From contig JABWCM010000009.1 of NCBI GenBank assembly GCA_013360285.1, positions 1 through 62,597 of the forward strand: 62,597 bases of DNA, in the 5' to 3' direction. Positions 46,700-56,608 of the stretch are shown here, piece by piece (position 1 is the stretch's first letter; each line of letters begins with the position of its first letter). A model generated the notes under the pieces. That model worked only from the letters and a program-made list of their open reading frames with translations. It was not told the DNA's origin and searched no databases. The stretch is from Myxococcales bacterium (lineage in GTDB: Bacteria; Myxococcota_A; UBA9042; JABWCM01). Both the position numbers and the translations under genes were made by a program.

Positions 46700-49600
46700 A
46701 TGTTTACTTTAAAGCAGTCCATAATCACTTTAGCCAACTTATTTGGCATCGGGATCGCCCTTTTTGCCTGCGCGCCAAGGGCAACGATTCTCCTACAAGA
46801 CGCCTCGCCGTTACACATGCCTCCTTACGCCGAAGGCTGTATTGGCAATCCCGACATGCGGAGTTCTGCGTGTCGAGAGGGGTTTCGCCGTGCCGGCATT
46901 GAAGGCGATCCGACAACCGCCGGGCAACTCCTTTTGTTGTCGCAAGGAAACACCGCGTCGACGCCGACTTTGGCATTGGCGTTGTGGCTTAACCAAACGC
47001 CGTGGGTACCGCAAACATTTCCGGCCCTCAAAGCCGCCATAGACGACGTATTTGTGCCGCGCCCAGAAAACGCCCAGGGCGCAGTCGTGGCCTTTGATGT
47101 CTCGGTTGACGAGGAGATGTTGCCGTCCCACTGCCCGGTCATCATGTTGCCTCTCGATCCGCCCGGGGATACGGCCGCGATCGAGACCGCAGCTTTCAGT
47201 GCAGCCGCAGCAGGTGCGGTGGCCATCACCTGGGAGTTGGATTCACAACTTGTTGCCGCGCCTGCACTTCCGCTGTTGTCTTCAACACTGGGAGGGGTCG
47301 TTCCCACAGCGACAGGGGTCCGGTGGGCTATCTTTGCCGGCAGAGCGGACCATGCCCTGCGCCTAGGTGAACTCCGCGAGGCACATTCGTCACTAAAAAC
47401 GGCAATTTCGGAACTCTCGGAGCAAACTTCACGATGTCAGACCACGGCGACTTTCTACTATTGGACATGGTGGCTCGGATTGATGGTGGGTGACAACCAT
47501 CACCCCGATATTCGAAATACCATCGACCAGTTATGTAACCAACCGAGTTCATCCGAAGAGGATCGACGGTGGGGTGAAACCTTACAACTATTTGTAAACA
47601 TGGAGATCGCGTTTCGTAATGATGCTGGCCTTCGGGATCCCACAATCGTTGCTGCTGCACGACGTGCCGCAGCGGGATCCCCAACCCGACTCGCCGCATT
47701 GTTGTCGGCGATGGCCAACGCGCTCCAATTCGAATCCCGAGCCATCGAGACAACGTCGGCCCCTACGCCAAAACCACTCAGCGCTGATGACATCGCAGCT
47801 CAGTTAACAGCCGCCGGACGACCCGACTGGGGCGCAATCTTGGCTGCACGCAGCAAAAGGTGGGGGGTATTGGATCGATTTGGACGCACGGACCGAAAAC
47901 GGATCGAGAAATTCGTGGAACGATTGGGAACGCGTTCCCATCGGTGGCACGCCGGTGCCACGGCCGCCGATACCTTGGCTTATCTTACCGCGCGGGCAGA
48001 CGTCGACCACGACCCCAACGCCACCGTGCCCTTGTGCGCTATCTTAACCGACACGATCCGGTCGTTGGTCGACGCCACCCCCAAACCGAGCCCCAAACAA
48101 CGTGCCTGGTGGGCATTTCGACTCGCCGCCGCGGCTCCGGTTTGCCCAGACGACAAACCGATTAGAGAAACGGTGGAGGTTTTGGCCCCCGCTCATGACC
48201 CAGATGTGTTGGCCCTTACGTTGTCTCAGGTATTTTTATGGTCGGTCGCCAAACCGGAGATAGCAGAAGCCGCGTTGCAGTCGATCGGAACCTGGGCGCG
48301 GGTGCGTGCACAAACGCTGGACCCCGCTCCGCAATCCAAGTTAACTAAGCTAAAGATGAGCATCATTGCAACGGTGTCTGCTTGGTTTGCCGGCGACCCC
48401 AATCGGTTTTTCCCAAGCCTGACCGAAACGACCGCCATCGCCACATCGGTTATGACCGATGCGGAGTCCACGCCATCGTCTGGGACACGCCATCATGCGC
48501 TTACGCTGCGAGTATTGTCGGCATTTTTGAACGTCGCCGGCGCCCTCCGTTTTGGTTCACCCGAAGAAAAAACAACAGCGTTGGTGGAATTTGACGGCAT
48601 TCTGTCTGCCCATCTACCCGAATTATTGGACTATTTCGTACCTGAAGCGCATCGAGGCACGATCGGGCGGCTCATACGCCTGACGCGTTCTTTGCTTACC
48701 ACCGCTTCGGGAAAAATTCCTCCCGCCGGTGACCAATTGGACTGGACCGTACTGGCCGACTCGTTTGCCGCTCCACCTCAAACCGACGCCTGGACCAAAA
48801 CCATCGCTGCGGTCCAGCCGCTTCTGTGGGCATCCATTGCGTTGGCGCAACAACGGGTTGGTGACTTGGACGGTGCTGCGAGTTCCCGACAAAAGGCGGT
48901 GTCGTTGTTGTATAACGAAAACCCAGACCCGACAGGCGCTTTGAGCACAAACGAGCAGCATCCGTCCCAATCGTGGGAATACGAACCAATTATCTTACCG
49001 ATTGTATTGTTTACATTATCACATCTCGACAATACGCCGTCGGCATTCCTGATTGCAGAACAACATCTGCGTGCGCGAAAAGACATGTCGTCATCGTTAC
49101 CGGTCGCAACGGGCGTCACCGAGGTTACAAACGGCGGGGGCGGCCATCTCCAAACCCTTCTGGACCTCGTTCGGTCGAAGGCCACCGACCCACAGTTGCT
49201 CGACCACATCCGCATCATGACCGCCGATATGGACAAAGAATCCATATGGGACGCTCTGCTTTTCGTCCGCGCGAATCTGGAACAGCGCCTGGGATATTCT
49301 GCCGACGCGGCGGCAAGTCTGGAACGTTATCTTACTTTCGTATCCAGCGGAAGCCCCGGAGAAACCTTGGTTGTCTGTGATGGAGAGGCGCACGTCGGGC
49401 AAATTGGCACCCATGTTCGAACCCAATTCCGGCTGGGACTGTTGCTCGGCGCCACAACCCACAAACCGACAGCAACCACCGAGTGGTTTGGAGCAGGTGT
49501 CCACTTTTCCAACACCACCGATAGTTTTGTTCACTGCGACCTACAACGCCCGCCCACCATGGCCATCGATCTGGTGCTGGAAGCGGCATCGGCATATGCC

Positions 49601-50890
49601 ATCTTGTCGATGATGAACAACAACTACTCCGCAACCGATACCAGTCTCGCGTTGGCAACCCAGGCGGCTCACCTGCTGACCGACGGGAATCCTCCGGTGT
49701 TATCCGACACACAATCCACCTGGCTCCAGTTGTGCCGGGACGCCATAGCCACTCCAGGACACGATTCGATGACCGCAGCGGCCTGGGCAACAGCGCTTGG
49801 GCGTCTGCGAGGCCACGGCTTGCTTTCCCAGGAGTTGGACAGCCGGGTATGGGAATTCGCCCGCACCCGACGGGTACCGGTTTCATCGACCTTTGTTCAT
49901 GGGTCGCCGGTGCCACGATTGCTTCCACAGAACCATCCCGACCTACTTCGAATTCGCCCGTTGGCCATCGCCTGGTCGTTGGCTCAGCAACCGGCGGACA
50001 CCGGCACATTGGTTGCCGCAAGTAAAGCGTTGGCGTTTCGTACAGTCCTGTTGCCACCCTGGGGTGCCCAATTGGCCGGCGATGTCCTTCGAGCAGCACT
50101 GGGAGATGTCCCCACCAGCGTAGTGAACTCCCCCATGGTCCGCGAAGACAAGGATCCAACAGGACATGCTGTCACCACAATGTGGCGATACCTTATGAAG
50201 GCTACGGGGACCACAAAAGTCTCTGTGACCACCGCAGAAGAAATAGTCCGTGATTTGTTAAAACAAGGATATACGACAGAAGCGTGTCTGTTTGTATCGC
50301 GGCTTAGCGAAATCGCCTTTGCCGCCGGGCAAACGGACTTGGGACCCGAACTTATCCGGTTGGTCGACGGCAAACCGACATCCGAAACTACAAAACAGCC
50401 GGACTGGCTTCGTGGTCGACTTCTGGATATTACCGGTCGAAGTCTTGCAGTCTCTGGGAATCTAAATGATGCAGCACTTATTTTAGAAGCTGCAAACCGC
50501 ACTTTAGCCGGGTTGTTGCCAAACCGGGATTATTACGAAAAATTATTGACCGCAATCAATATTCGTGGAGCCGCACAGCGGTATTCCACCGATTTGGAAC
50601 GAGATACGGAGCAATTGGCAACCTATTTGGGCCAAACCTTTGAATACAATGATCCTATGGTGTTTCGGCTTCAAACCGCAAGTTTGGCGTTGAAGATCGT
50701 TTTGGACCGTCCATGGTCGGAACTGGCCAGTATTCTGCACAACCGGGCGGTCATTGAAGAAAGCGATCCCATCACCCAGGGAAAACGATTCGTTAACAAA
50801 GTGCGTAGCCTGGACCAACCGGCGCAGCGACACAAACTCGCCGCTACTTATCTTACTTATCTGTTCCAAAACGGACCCGCTCCGCAGTAA
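46700..50890 (+). CDS. Very large helical-repeat lipoprotein
   Basis: 1396 residues. The signal peptide ends LFAC (lipobox at ~21-24). The rest is rich in Ala, Leu and Thr, with many amphipathic helices and repeat-like blocks (RWAIFAGRADHALRLGELREAH broken by loops, ALWASIALAQQRVGDLDGAASS, DALLFVRANLEQRLGYSADAAASLERYL), resembling divergent TPR or helical solenoid structure. The C-terminal third has EACLFVSRLSEIAFAAGQTDLG. No enzyme motif is seen. It is divergent from the leucine operon across a ~245-base space and stands alone. A scaffold role in the envelope is possible, unproven. Confidence 0.7.
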   Translation: MFTLKQSIITLANLFGIGIALFACAPRATILLQDASPLHMPPYAEGCIGNPDMRSSACREGFRRAGIEGDPTTAGQLLLLSQGNTASTPTLALALWLNQTPWVPQTFPALKAAIDDVFVPRPENAQGAVVAFDVSVDEEMLPSHCPVIMLPLDPPGDTAAIETAAFSAAAAGAVAITWELDSQLVAAPALPLLSSTLGGVVPTATGVRWAIFAGRADHALRLGELREAHSSLKTAISELSEQTSRCQTTATFYYWTWWLGLMVGDNHHPDIRNTIDQLCNQPSSSEEDRRWGETLQLFVNMEIAFRNDAGLRDPTIVAAARRAAAGSPTRLAALLSAMANALQFESRAIETTSAPTPKPLSADDIAAQLTAAGRPDWGAILAARSKRWGVLDRFGRTDRKRIEKFVERLGTRSHRWHAGATAADTLAYLTARADVDHDPNATVPLCAILTDTIRSLVDATPKPSPKQRAWWAFRLAAAAPVCPDDKPIRETVEVLAPAHDPDVLALTLSQVFLWSVAKPEIAEAALQSIGTWARVRAQTLDPAPQSKLTKLKMSIIATVSAWFAGDPNRFFPSLTETTAIATSVMTDAESTPSSGTRHHALTLRVLSAFLNVAGALRFGSPEEKTTALVEFDGILSAHLPELLDYFVPEAHRGTIGRLIRLTRSLLTTASGKIPPAGDQLDWTVLADSFAAPPQTDAWTKTIAAVQPLLWASIALAQQRVGDLDGAASSRQKAVSLLYNENPDPTGALSTNEQHPSQSWEYEPIILPIVLFTLSHLDNTPSAFLIAEQHLRARKDMSSSLPVATGVTEVTNGGGGHLQTLLDLVRSKATDPQLLDHIRIMTADMDKESIWDALLFVRANLEQRLGYSADAAASLERYLTFVSSGSPGETLVVCDGEAHVGQIGTHVRTQFRLGLLLGATTHKPTATTEWFGAGVHFSNTTDSFVHCDLQRPPTMAIDLVLEAASAYAILSMMNNNYSATDTSLALATQAAHLLTDGNPPVLSDTQSTWLQLCRDAIATPGHDSMTAAAWATALGRLRGHGLLSQELDSRVWEFARTRRVPVSSTFVHGSPVPRLLPQNHPDLLRIRPLAIAWSLAQQPADTGTLVAASKALAFRTVLLPPWGAQLAGDVLRAALGDVPTSVVNSPMVREDKDPTGHAVTTMWRYLMKATGTTKVSVTTAEEIVRDLLKQGYTTEACLFVSRLSEIAFAAGQTDLGPELIRLVDGKPTSETTKQPDWLRGRLLDITGRSLAVSGNLNDAALILEAANRTLAGLLPNRDYYEKLLTAINIRGAAQRYSTDLERDTEQLATYLGQTFEYNDPMVFRLQTASLALKIVLDRPWSELASILHNRAVIEESDPITQGKRFVNKVRSLDQPAQRHKLAATYLTYLFQNGPAPQ

Positions 50891-50945
50891 GTTGAAAACG
50901 TCAGCGGAAAGGCCTGTTCACGGTTGAGTTTCTCGTTTGTAGCCC

Positions 50946-50973
50946 TTGCACCCTGAAAATCGGCTGTTACAAT
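50946..50973 (+). promoter_or_regulatory. Sigma-70-like promoter upstream of pspA
   Basis: TTGCAC (-35) and TACAAT (-10) are separated by 16 bases, about 155 bases upstream of the pspA start. There is no sigma-54 GG-N10-GC motif in good position, unlike the enterobacterial psp promoter. Confidence 0.45.
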
Positions 50974-51130
50974 AGGGCGCCGCACTCGGGAGAGTCCACA
51001 CACTCAAACGACGGAAATAATTAAAGATTCGGCAAAACGTCACCTGGTTTTGACGCTAGAGTGTCTACACAAGACAAATTGTTGCCCGCGTTGGCTGTCG
51101 TCACAACCGGTGGTACTGCAGGAGTTTCGT

Positions 51131-51877
51131 ATGATCTTTGGTAAGTTCTGGGCCGCCATTCGCGCCCAATTCAACAAGCTGGCCAACGTGTTTTGGGAAG
51201 CAGATCCCATCGCACAAATGCGTTATGAATACGATACAGCCGTGGAACAGCTCAAGGAAGGCCGCGTCGGCCTTGAGCAATACCGCGGATTGGTCGAAAA
51301 AGTCACACGCCAGGTCAATGACGGCGAACGCCATGTCGCGAAATTGAAAGCACAAGCCAAAGCTTATCTAAAAGCCGGGGATCGGGAAACCGCTGGACGA
51401 TTTGCTCTGGAAGCCAAAAAAGCGGAGCAGGATCTCGAAGAAAACCGCAATCAATTGACGATGCACGAAACGGCTTACCAGAACAATCTCACCAAGATCA
51501 AACACGCCAATCAAAAGCTGGGTGAAGTTCGGTCGAAGATCGAAAAATATGACGCCGAACTCAAAATGAGCGAAGCGGAGGCCGAAATCGCCAAACTATC
51601 TGAGTCTTTTGACGTCAACGTGACGACCGATTTTGGACAACTGGAATCCGTTATCCAATCCAAAATCGACCGGAACCGTGGAAAGGCCCGGGTCGCGGCG
51701 GATCTTTCCGCCAAAGGCATCGCCGATATTCAAGCGGAACAACGGATGGAACAATCGTTGGCCGAGGATGCGTTGCGGGATATGGAAATCGAAATGGGCC
51801 TGATCACGCCCGAAGTGGCGGCACCGGAGCCGGTGCACAAAGCGTTGGGCCCGGAGACCGAAACCACAACGACGTAA
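51131..51877 (+). CDS. pspA: PspA/IM30 family membrane-stress protein
   Basis: ATG 51131 is preceded by CAGGAG; the longer open frame is rejected. 248 residues. The N-terminal amphipathic helix FGKFWAAIRAQFNKLANVFW is followed by DPIAQMRYEYDTAVEQLKEG and long heptad-rich coiled coil to ~220 (KKAEQDLEENRNQL), the standard PspA/IM30 architecture. PspA forms rods and binds stressed inner membrane. It stands first in a row of plus-strand genes that encode an ABC importer, AAA+ ATPase and partners. Confidence 0.92.
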   Translation: MIFGKFWAAIRAQFNKLANVFWEADPIAQMRYEYDTAVEQLKEGRVGLEQYRGLVEKVTRQVNDGERHVAKLKAQAKAYLKAGDRETAGRFALEAKKAEQDLEENRNQLTMHETAYQNNLTKIKHANQKLGEVRSKIEKYDAELKMSEAEAEIAKLSESFDVNVTTDFGQLESVIQSKIDRNRGKARVAADLSAKGIADIQAEQRMEQSLAEDALRDMEIEMGLITPEVAAPEPVHKALGPETETTTT

Positions 51878-51883
51878 CCCTGC

Positions 51884-52044
51884 GAGCCTGTGAAAAAATA
51901 GCTACGAACCTGACGCGAGCGAATTTCGGCCGCCTTGGTTCCGAAAAACCCTGTGTCATATTCCCGATATGACTCGGGTTTTTCAAAACCAATTCGGCGC
52001 AAACTTCGAGGCCCCAGGGCGTGCCCATTTTTTTCACAGCGTCT
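51884..52044. repeat. Palindromic repeat, family A (copy 4)
   Basis: Left end GAGCCTGTGAAAAAATAGCT; core GAAAAACCCTGTGTCATATT / GATATGACTCGGGTTTTTC; right end ATTTTTTTCACAGC. It follows the pspA stop by seven bases and is directly joined to a family B element. Confidence 0.85.
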
Positions 52045-52174
52045 CTGAGGGTCAGCGGAAATAGATGAGTGAACCCTGTTCGGCTAATTTAGGCTGCCTT
52101 GTCCAGTCCCGTCCTTGCGGAATATTCCCGATATTCCTCAGTCCGGTCACTCCCGGCTTGAAGCTGACCCTCTC
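52043..52174. repeat. Palindromic repeat, family B (copy 3)
   Basis: Begins CTCTGAGGGTCAGCGGAAAT and ends CTCCCGGCTTGAAGCTGACC. Its centre GAATATTCCCGATATTCCTC shares the ATATTCCCGATAT core of family A. It is joined to an A-family copy, as at 36.2-36.5 kb. Confidence 0.8.
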
Positions 52175-52267
52175 TGCGTCGCCGCTTCGTCTCGTTCTTA
52201 TCGACACCAACATTGTGGTGTTATCTCATGACGGTGAAACCCGTCGTTCGGCAATCAGGAGGTTTTT

Positions 52268-54010
52268 ATGACAGGCAAACCCAAACCGGCGTTTTTTCTC
52301 GTGATGGCAGTTGTCATCGCGGGTCTTGTGGGATTGGCCATCTGGCGTTTTGGCGCCAACACCGACACCCCGTCGGCAACGGATGGCACGATCAGTGAAA
52401 ACCTGTCCAAAGAAGACATGGACAAACTGCAAAAACCACTGGAAGCAGATGATACGGGCGGAATCACTACGGTGAAGGAATACACCTACGTTCCGGCCCA
52501 GAAACTGCCCGAAGTCAAAGGTGTTTCCAGTTACAAACCCATGGAAGCCAGAACCGTTCGGTTTGCTCTGAACGTGTGGGCCGGGTGGGCGCCGATTATC
52601 TTCGCCAATGAGGGATTTAAGCCCAACAAGATGTGGCAAACACCCGGCGGAGAACCCTTCAAAGTCGAATTGGTACTCATCGACGATCCGGTGGCGATGC
52701 GCGATGCGTATGCTGCCGGGGATGTCCACGTTGGATGGGCGACGGTCGACATGCTGCCGTTGCTTCTGGAAGGCCTGCAGAAGGATTCACGGGTCATGCC
52801 GCGGGTGTTCCAACAGGTCGACTGGTCCAACGGCGGGGACGGCATCGTGGTTCGAGAGTCCATCAAGACCATGAGTGACCTGCGCGGCAAAACCGTCGTG
52901 TTGGCACAAAACTCGCCGTCACAATATTTTGTCTTGAGCGCACTCATCAACGCGGGTGTTCAGCCTGCCGAAGTGAAGTTTAAGTACACCCAGGATGCGT
53001 TCCAGGCCGCCGCCGCATTTAATGCCGACCCAAGCATCATGGGCGTGGTCAGTTGGGCACCGGATATTTACAATTTGTCCGACATCAAGGGTAACAAGCT
53101 GTTGGTCAGCACTGCTACCGCCAACAAATTGATCGCCGATGTATGGTTTTCGCGTGCCGACTTCGCCAAAGACCACCCCGACATTGTGGAAGGATTGGTC
53201 CGGGGTATTTTTGACGCCACCGAGTTGCTAAAAGAACAAGAAAACAAAATCAAGGTCTCGCGGCTCATGGCCGAAGGGTATAGCATCCCTGAATCGGAAA
53301 CCCTGGGAATGCTCGGTGATGCCCATTGGACTAACTTTGCAGAAAATCGAGAGTTTTTCTTAAACCAAAACAATCCCACGAACTTTGAACGCACATTCAA
53401 CAACGCCTATTTTTTGTATACCAAAACCCGTCAGGTGGCGAAAAAGGTTGATTTCGAACAGGTTGTCGATTTCTCGGTGCTCAAAAAACTTGCAGGCGAA
53501 CCGAAATATGCCAACCAGAAAGACGAATATCAGGTGCAGTTCACCCCGATGGCCGCTTCCACCATCCAAGCGGAAAAAGAAGAAATATTGACGAAAACGA
53601 TCGTGATCCACTTTTTCCCGAACTCGTGGGATATTTATAAAAAGGTGGTTAAAAATGAAAACGGCACCGAAAAAGAAGTGCTTTACGATCCAAACGTCGA
53701 TTTTGTGCTCGAAGAGGTGGGTCAACTGGCCGGACAATATGGCGCTGCCCGCATCGTCATCGAAGGCCACACCGATTCATCGATGAAAGGCCAGGTCCCC
53801 GATTCCGGGGTTCGTGAATTGTCTACCCAACGCGCAAACGGCGTAAAACAAGGACTGTTGCGAAAATTCCCCAACATTCCCCCCAATCAATTCGCCGCCA
53901 GCGGTCAGGGCTGGGATCGCCCCGCTGATCCGAACGATCCGCTGAACCACGCCAAAAATCGCCGTGTCGAAATCAAAGTCTACCCTATGGAGGCACCGAC
54001 AACCCCATGA
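52268..54010 (+). CDS. Substrate-binding protein fused to OmpA domain
   Basis: 580 residues with CAGGAGG upstream. The N-terminus is an uncleaved-looking anchor helix (~9-29). Residues ~75-400 are an SsuA/TauA/NMT1-type substrate-binding domain: FALNVWAGWAPIIFANEGF, DDPVAMRDAYAAGDVHVGWA, LRGKTVVLAQNSPSQYFVLS. Residues ~440-580 are an OmpA C-terminal domain (IVIEGHTDSS, with SGQGWDRPADPNDPLNHAKN before a final RRVEIKV), which binds peptidoglycan. The permease gene overlaps its stop by ATGA. A binding protein tethered to both membrane and cell wall is unusual. Confidence 0.88.
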   Translation: MTGKPKPAFFLVMAVVIAGLVGLAIWRFGANTDTPSATDGTISENLSKEDMDKLQKPLEADDTGGITTVKEYTYVPAQKLPEVKGVSSYKPMEARTVRFALNVWAGWAPIIFANEGFKPNKMWQTPGGEPFKVELVLIDDPVAMRDAYAAGDVHVGWATVDMLPLLLEGLQKDSRVMPRVFQQVDWSNGGDGIVVRESIKTMSDLRGKTVVLAQNSPSQYFVLSALINAGVQPAEVKFKYTQDAFQAAAAFNADPSIMGVVSWAPDIYNLSDIKGNKLLVSTATANKLIADVWFSRADFAKDHPDIVEGLVRGIFDATELLKEQENKIKVSRLMAEGYSIPESETLGMLGDAHWTNFAENREFFLNQNNPTNFERTFNNAYFLYTKTRQVAKKVDFEQVVDFSVLKKLAGEPKYANQKDEYQVQFTPMAASTIQAEKEEILTKTIVIHFFPNSWDIYKKVVKNENGTEKEVLYDPNVDFVLEEVGQLAGQYGAARIVIEGHTDSSMKGQVPDSGVRELSTQRANGVKQGLLRKFPNIPPNQFAASGQGWDRPADPNDPLNHAKNRRVEIKVYPMEAPTTP

Positions 54011-54858
54011 CGGAAACGGCGAACGAACCCGGCAAACCGCCGAAGCCAGGTAAGTTAGCGTGGATTTCTCACCTGCGGGATACCCCTCCATTTCCCATGG
54101 GCAAACTCCTAGGTGGGATCTCGTTGGGTTTGGTATTTGTGATCTGGACATTGGCGACGTTAGGCGACACCGCCGAGACCCGATTCGTATCTCCAACAAT
54201 ATTACCAAGCCCTACCGAGGTGTTCGGATCCCTGAGTTCGCTCATCACAGAACGCCAACTAGCTCAAAGTGTCATGGCGACCTTACGAAGGTTGTTTCTA
54301 GGCTTTGGGTTGGCGATTTTGGTTGGAGTTCCAGCCGGCATTTTTGCCGGATCGTTTCGTGCTTTTGATGCGTTCATCGCACCGTTGATGTTGTTTGGGC
54401 GCAACGTTCCTATCGCCGCATTGATCCCGTTGACAATCGTCTGGTTTGGCATTGGTGAGGCGCAGAAGGTATTGTTTATCTTCATCGCCACGTTGCCGTT
54501 TGTCCTCACCGACGCCGCTAAATCGGTGATTTCCGTACATCAACGATATGTAGAGACTGCCCAAACCTTGGGTGCAACCAATTGGCAGATCATCCACAAA
54601 ATATTGGTGCCGCTGGCCGTTCCCGATATGTACACCAACCTGCGACATCTGTTTGGACTCGCATTTGGATACATCATGCTCGCAGAACTCATCAACGCCG
54701 AACACGGTTTGGGGTTTTTGTTGTCCAACAGCCAACGCCGCGGGTTGTCAGAACATATTTTTTTGATCCTTATCTTAATTGGTCTGCTCGCTTATGTCAT
54801 TGATCGTACCCTTCTTTGGCTTCAGCGGGGTCTATTTCCATATCGGAGGGATCTGTGA
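54007..54858 (+). CDS. ABC importer permease (SsuC/TauC type)
   Basis: 283 residues with six transmembrane helices. The EAA loop ETAQTLGATNWQIIHKILVP is of the nitrate/sulfonate/taurine (BPD_transp_1) type. It is coupled to the binding-protein gene and to the ATPase gene (GTGA overlap). The likely cargo class is a small anion or organic sulfonate by family resemblance only; the unusual binding protein leaves it open. Confidence 0.9.
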   Translation: MTETANEPGKPPKPGKLAWISHLRDTPPFPMGKLLGGISLGLVFVIWTLATLGDTAETRFVSPTILPSPTEVFGSLSSLITERQLAQSVMATLRRLFLGFGLAILVGVPAGIFAGSFRAFDAFIAPLMLFGRNVPIAALIPLTIVWFGIGEAQKVLFIFIATLPFVLTDAAKSVISVHQRYVETAQTLGATNWQIIHKILVPLAVPDMYTNLRHLFGLAFGYIMLAELINAEHGLGFLLSNSQRRGLSEHIFLILILIGLLAYVIDRTLLWLQRGLFPYRRDL

Positions 54859-55715
54859 GTACACCCAATCCCCCCACAACACCGTCTTCGGTGTTGGCAT
54901 CACCCAAACCTCCGGTGGTCGAATTCCGCAACGTAACAAAACGATTCGGCGGAAAAGCCGGATTTACGGCGATCAAAGACATCACCTTTCGGGTAGATGA
55001 CCGCCCGGATCACGGCGAATTTGTGTGTGTTCTCGGCCCGTCTGGCAGCGGTAAGTCCACTATTTTACGGCTCATTGCCGGATTGAGCCCCCAACACCCA
55101 CCGACCGAAGGGGACGTGTTGGTTTCGGGCCGTCCGGTGATGGGACCGGGCGCCGACCGGGGGATGGTATTTCAGGATTATACGTCATTTGACAATCGAA
55201 CCGTTCTCGACAACGTCGCATTTGGGCTCGAATGCCGCGGGATGCCGGTCAAAGAACGGTACGAGTTGGCGCGTCATTGGATCGACAAAGTGGGTTTGTC
55301 CACAAAACAAGACGCCGACAAATATCCCCACGAGTTATCAGGCGGCATGAGGCAGCGGGTGGCAATCGCCCGAACCTTGATTTTGCACCCCAAAATCATC
55401 CTCATGGACGAACCGTTTGGTGCCTTGGACCCTTCTACACGCCTCAAGATGCAGGATTTGTTGATCCAATTGTGGCGGGAAAACGAAGCCACGGTGTTTT
55501 TTGTGACCCATTCCATTGAAGAAGCGGTGTACTTGGGTGACCGGATCTTTATATTGTCTTCGTCCCCCGGAATGTTGCTGGAACAAATCGAAGTACCCGC
55601 TCCCGACCGCCCGGCAAAGGACATGCAAAAAGAAGCCGCGTTTCTGGACATCGTGTTCCGGATTCGCGACATGATTGAACACCTTGAAGCATCCAATCGA
55701 GCCGGCGATGACTAA
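54855..55715 (+). CDS. ABC importer ATP-binding protein (SsuB/TauB type)
   Basis: GTG 54855 is preceded by GGAGGG and overlaps the permease stop; 286 residues. A Pro/Thr-rich N-terminal stretch precedes VVEFRNVTKRFGG. Walker A GPSGSGKST, a Q-loop in MVFQDYTSFDN, signature LSGGMRQRV, Walker B IILMDEPFGALDP and H-loop VTHSIEEA are all present. It energises uptake with the upstream permease. Confidence 0.94.
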   Translation: MSTPNPPTTPSSVLASPKPPVVEFRNVTKRFGGKAGFTAIKDITFRVDDRPDHGEFVCVLGPSGSGKSTILRLIAGLSPQHPPTEGDVLVSGRPVMGPGADRGMVFQDYTSFDNRTVLDNVAFGLECRGMPVKERYELARHWIDKVGLSTKQDADKYPHELSGGMRQRVAIARTLILHPKIILMDEPFGALDPSTRLKMQDLLIQLWRENEATVFFVTHSIEEAVYLGDRIFILSSSPGMLLEQIEVPAPDRPAKDMQKEAAFLDIVFRIRDMIEHLEASNRAGDD

Positions 55716-56601
55716 CCCTGAACATCCCAACCGTGGCCCATCGCTTTTGGATTATATCCGGTCCGCCTTTTTTTTTCGTTGGAACCTTCTTGCGTTATTT
55801 GGCGGCGTCGGTGCCGCGCTGCTGAGCGGCCATGCCGATGTAGCTTTGCCGTTGGTCGCTGCCGCGGAGTTGTCTTATCTTGCCGGGCTTACCGCGTTTC
55901 CCAAATTCCGCGCTGCCGTAGACGCCCAAATTCATGCCCAAAACAACCCACCTCCGGCTACCGAACCCGCGCCGGATTTACAAACGGTCCTCAACGGGCT
56001 GATCACACCCGCCCGCCAACGGTTTGAACGATTACGAACCCGCTGCCTCGAAATGCAGAAAATCGCCGCCAGCGTGCGTACTACGGGACCGTTGTCCCGC
56101 AACCAACCGTCCTTGGCCCAGGCCACCGCGGGCCTGGATCGCCTATTGTGGGTGTTTATTCGCCTTCTGTATGCACAGCAAGCTTTTCAACGGTTTCTGA
56201 CCAGCACCGATGTTGGTGCGATGACGACCCAACTCGATTCGTTAAGACGAAAATTCGAAGACGCAAAAAACCGCAACGACGATCGGCTCATCAAATCGTT
56301 AACCGACAGCATTGCAACGGCGGAACTCCGGCTTGAAAATGTGAACAAAGCTCGTGAAAACATTGAATTTGTCGCCGTTGAACTCGACCGCATCGAAGGC
56401 AAAATCCAAGCATTGGTGGAAATGGCGGTAAGCCACGAAGACCCCGATTATCTGACCAGTCAGGTCGATTCCGTAGCCGAAAGTATGGCATACACCGAAT
56501 CAGCAATCCGCGATATGGATCACATTACCGGATTCAATCGTACCTCGTCCCAAGCCCCCCCCGCCATTCTCGCTGCGGAATTAGGCCGCGTCGTGGAGTA
56601 A
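55708..56601 (+). CDS. Coiled-coil membrane protein
   Basis: 297 residues from ATG 55708, overlapping the ATPase stop. The N-terminus has two adjacent hydrophobic segments (~20-36 and ~43-63). The remainder is helical, with coiled-coil stretches (LDSLRRKFEDAKNRNDDRLI, TAELRLENVNKARENIEFVA, TSQVDSVAESMAYTESAIRD). No family is recognised. A membrane-anchored coiled coil encoded between an ABC importer and an AAA+ ATPase could link the two or interact with PspA, which is also coiled-coil. Confidence 0.75.
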   Translation: MTNPEHPNRGPSLLDYIRSAFFFRWNLLALFGGVGAALLSGHADVALPLVAAAELSYLAGLTAFPKFRAAVDAQIHAQNNPPPATEPAPDLQTVLNGLITPARQRFERLRTRCLEMQKIAASVRTTGPLSRNQPSLAQATAGLDRLLWVFIRLLYAQQAFQRFLTSTDVGAMTTQLDSLRRKFEDAKNRNDDRLIKSLTDSIATAELRLENVNKARENIEFVAVELDRIEGKIQALVEMAVSHEDPDYLTSQVDSVAESMAYTESAIRDMDHITGFNRTSSQAPPAILAAELGRVVE

Positions 56602-56608
56602 GCCGGCA

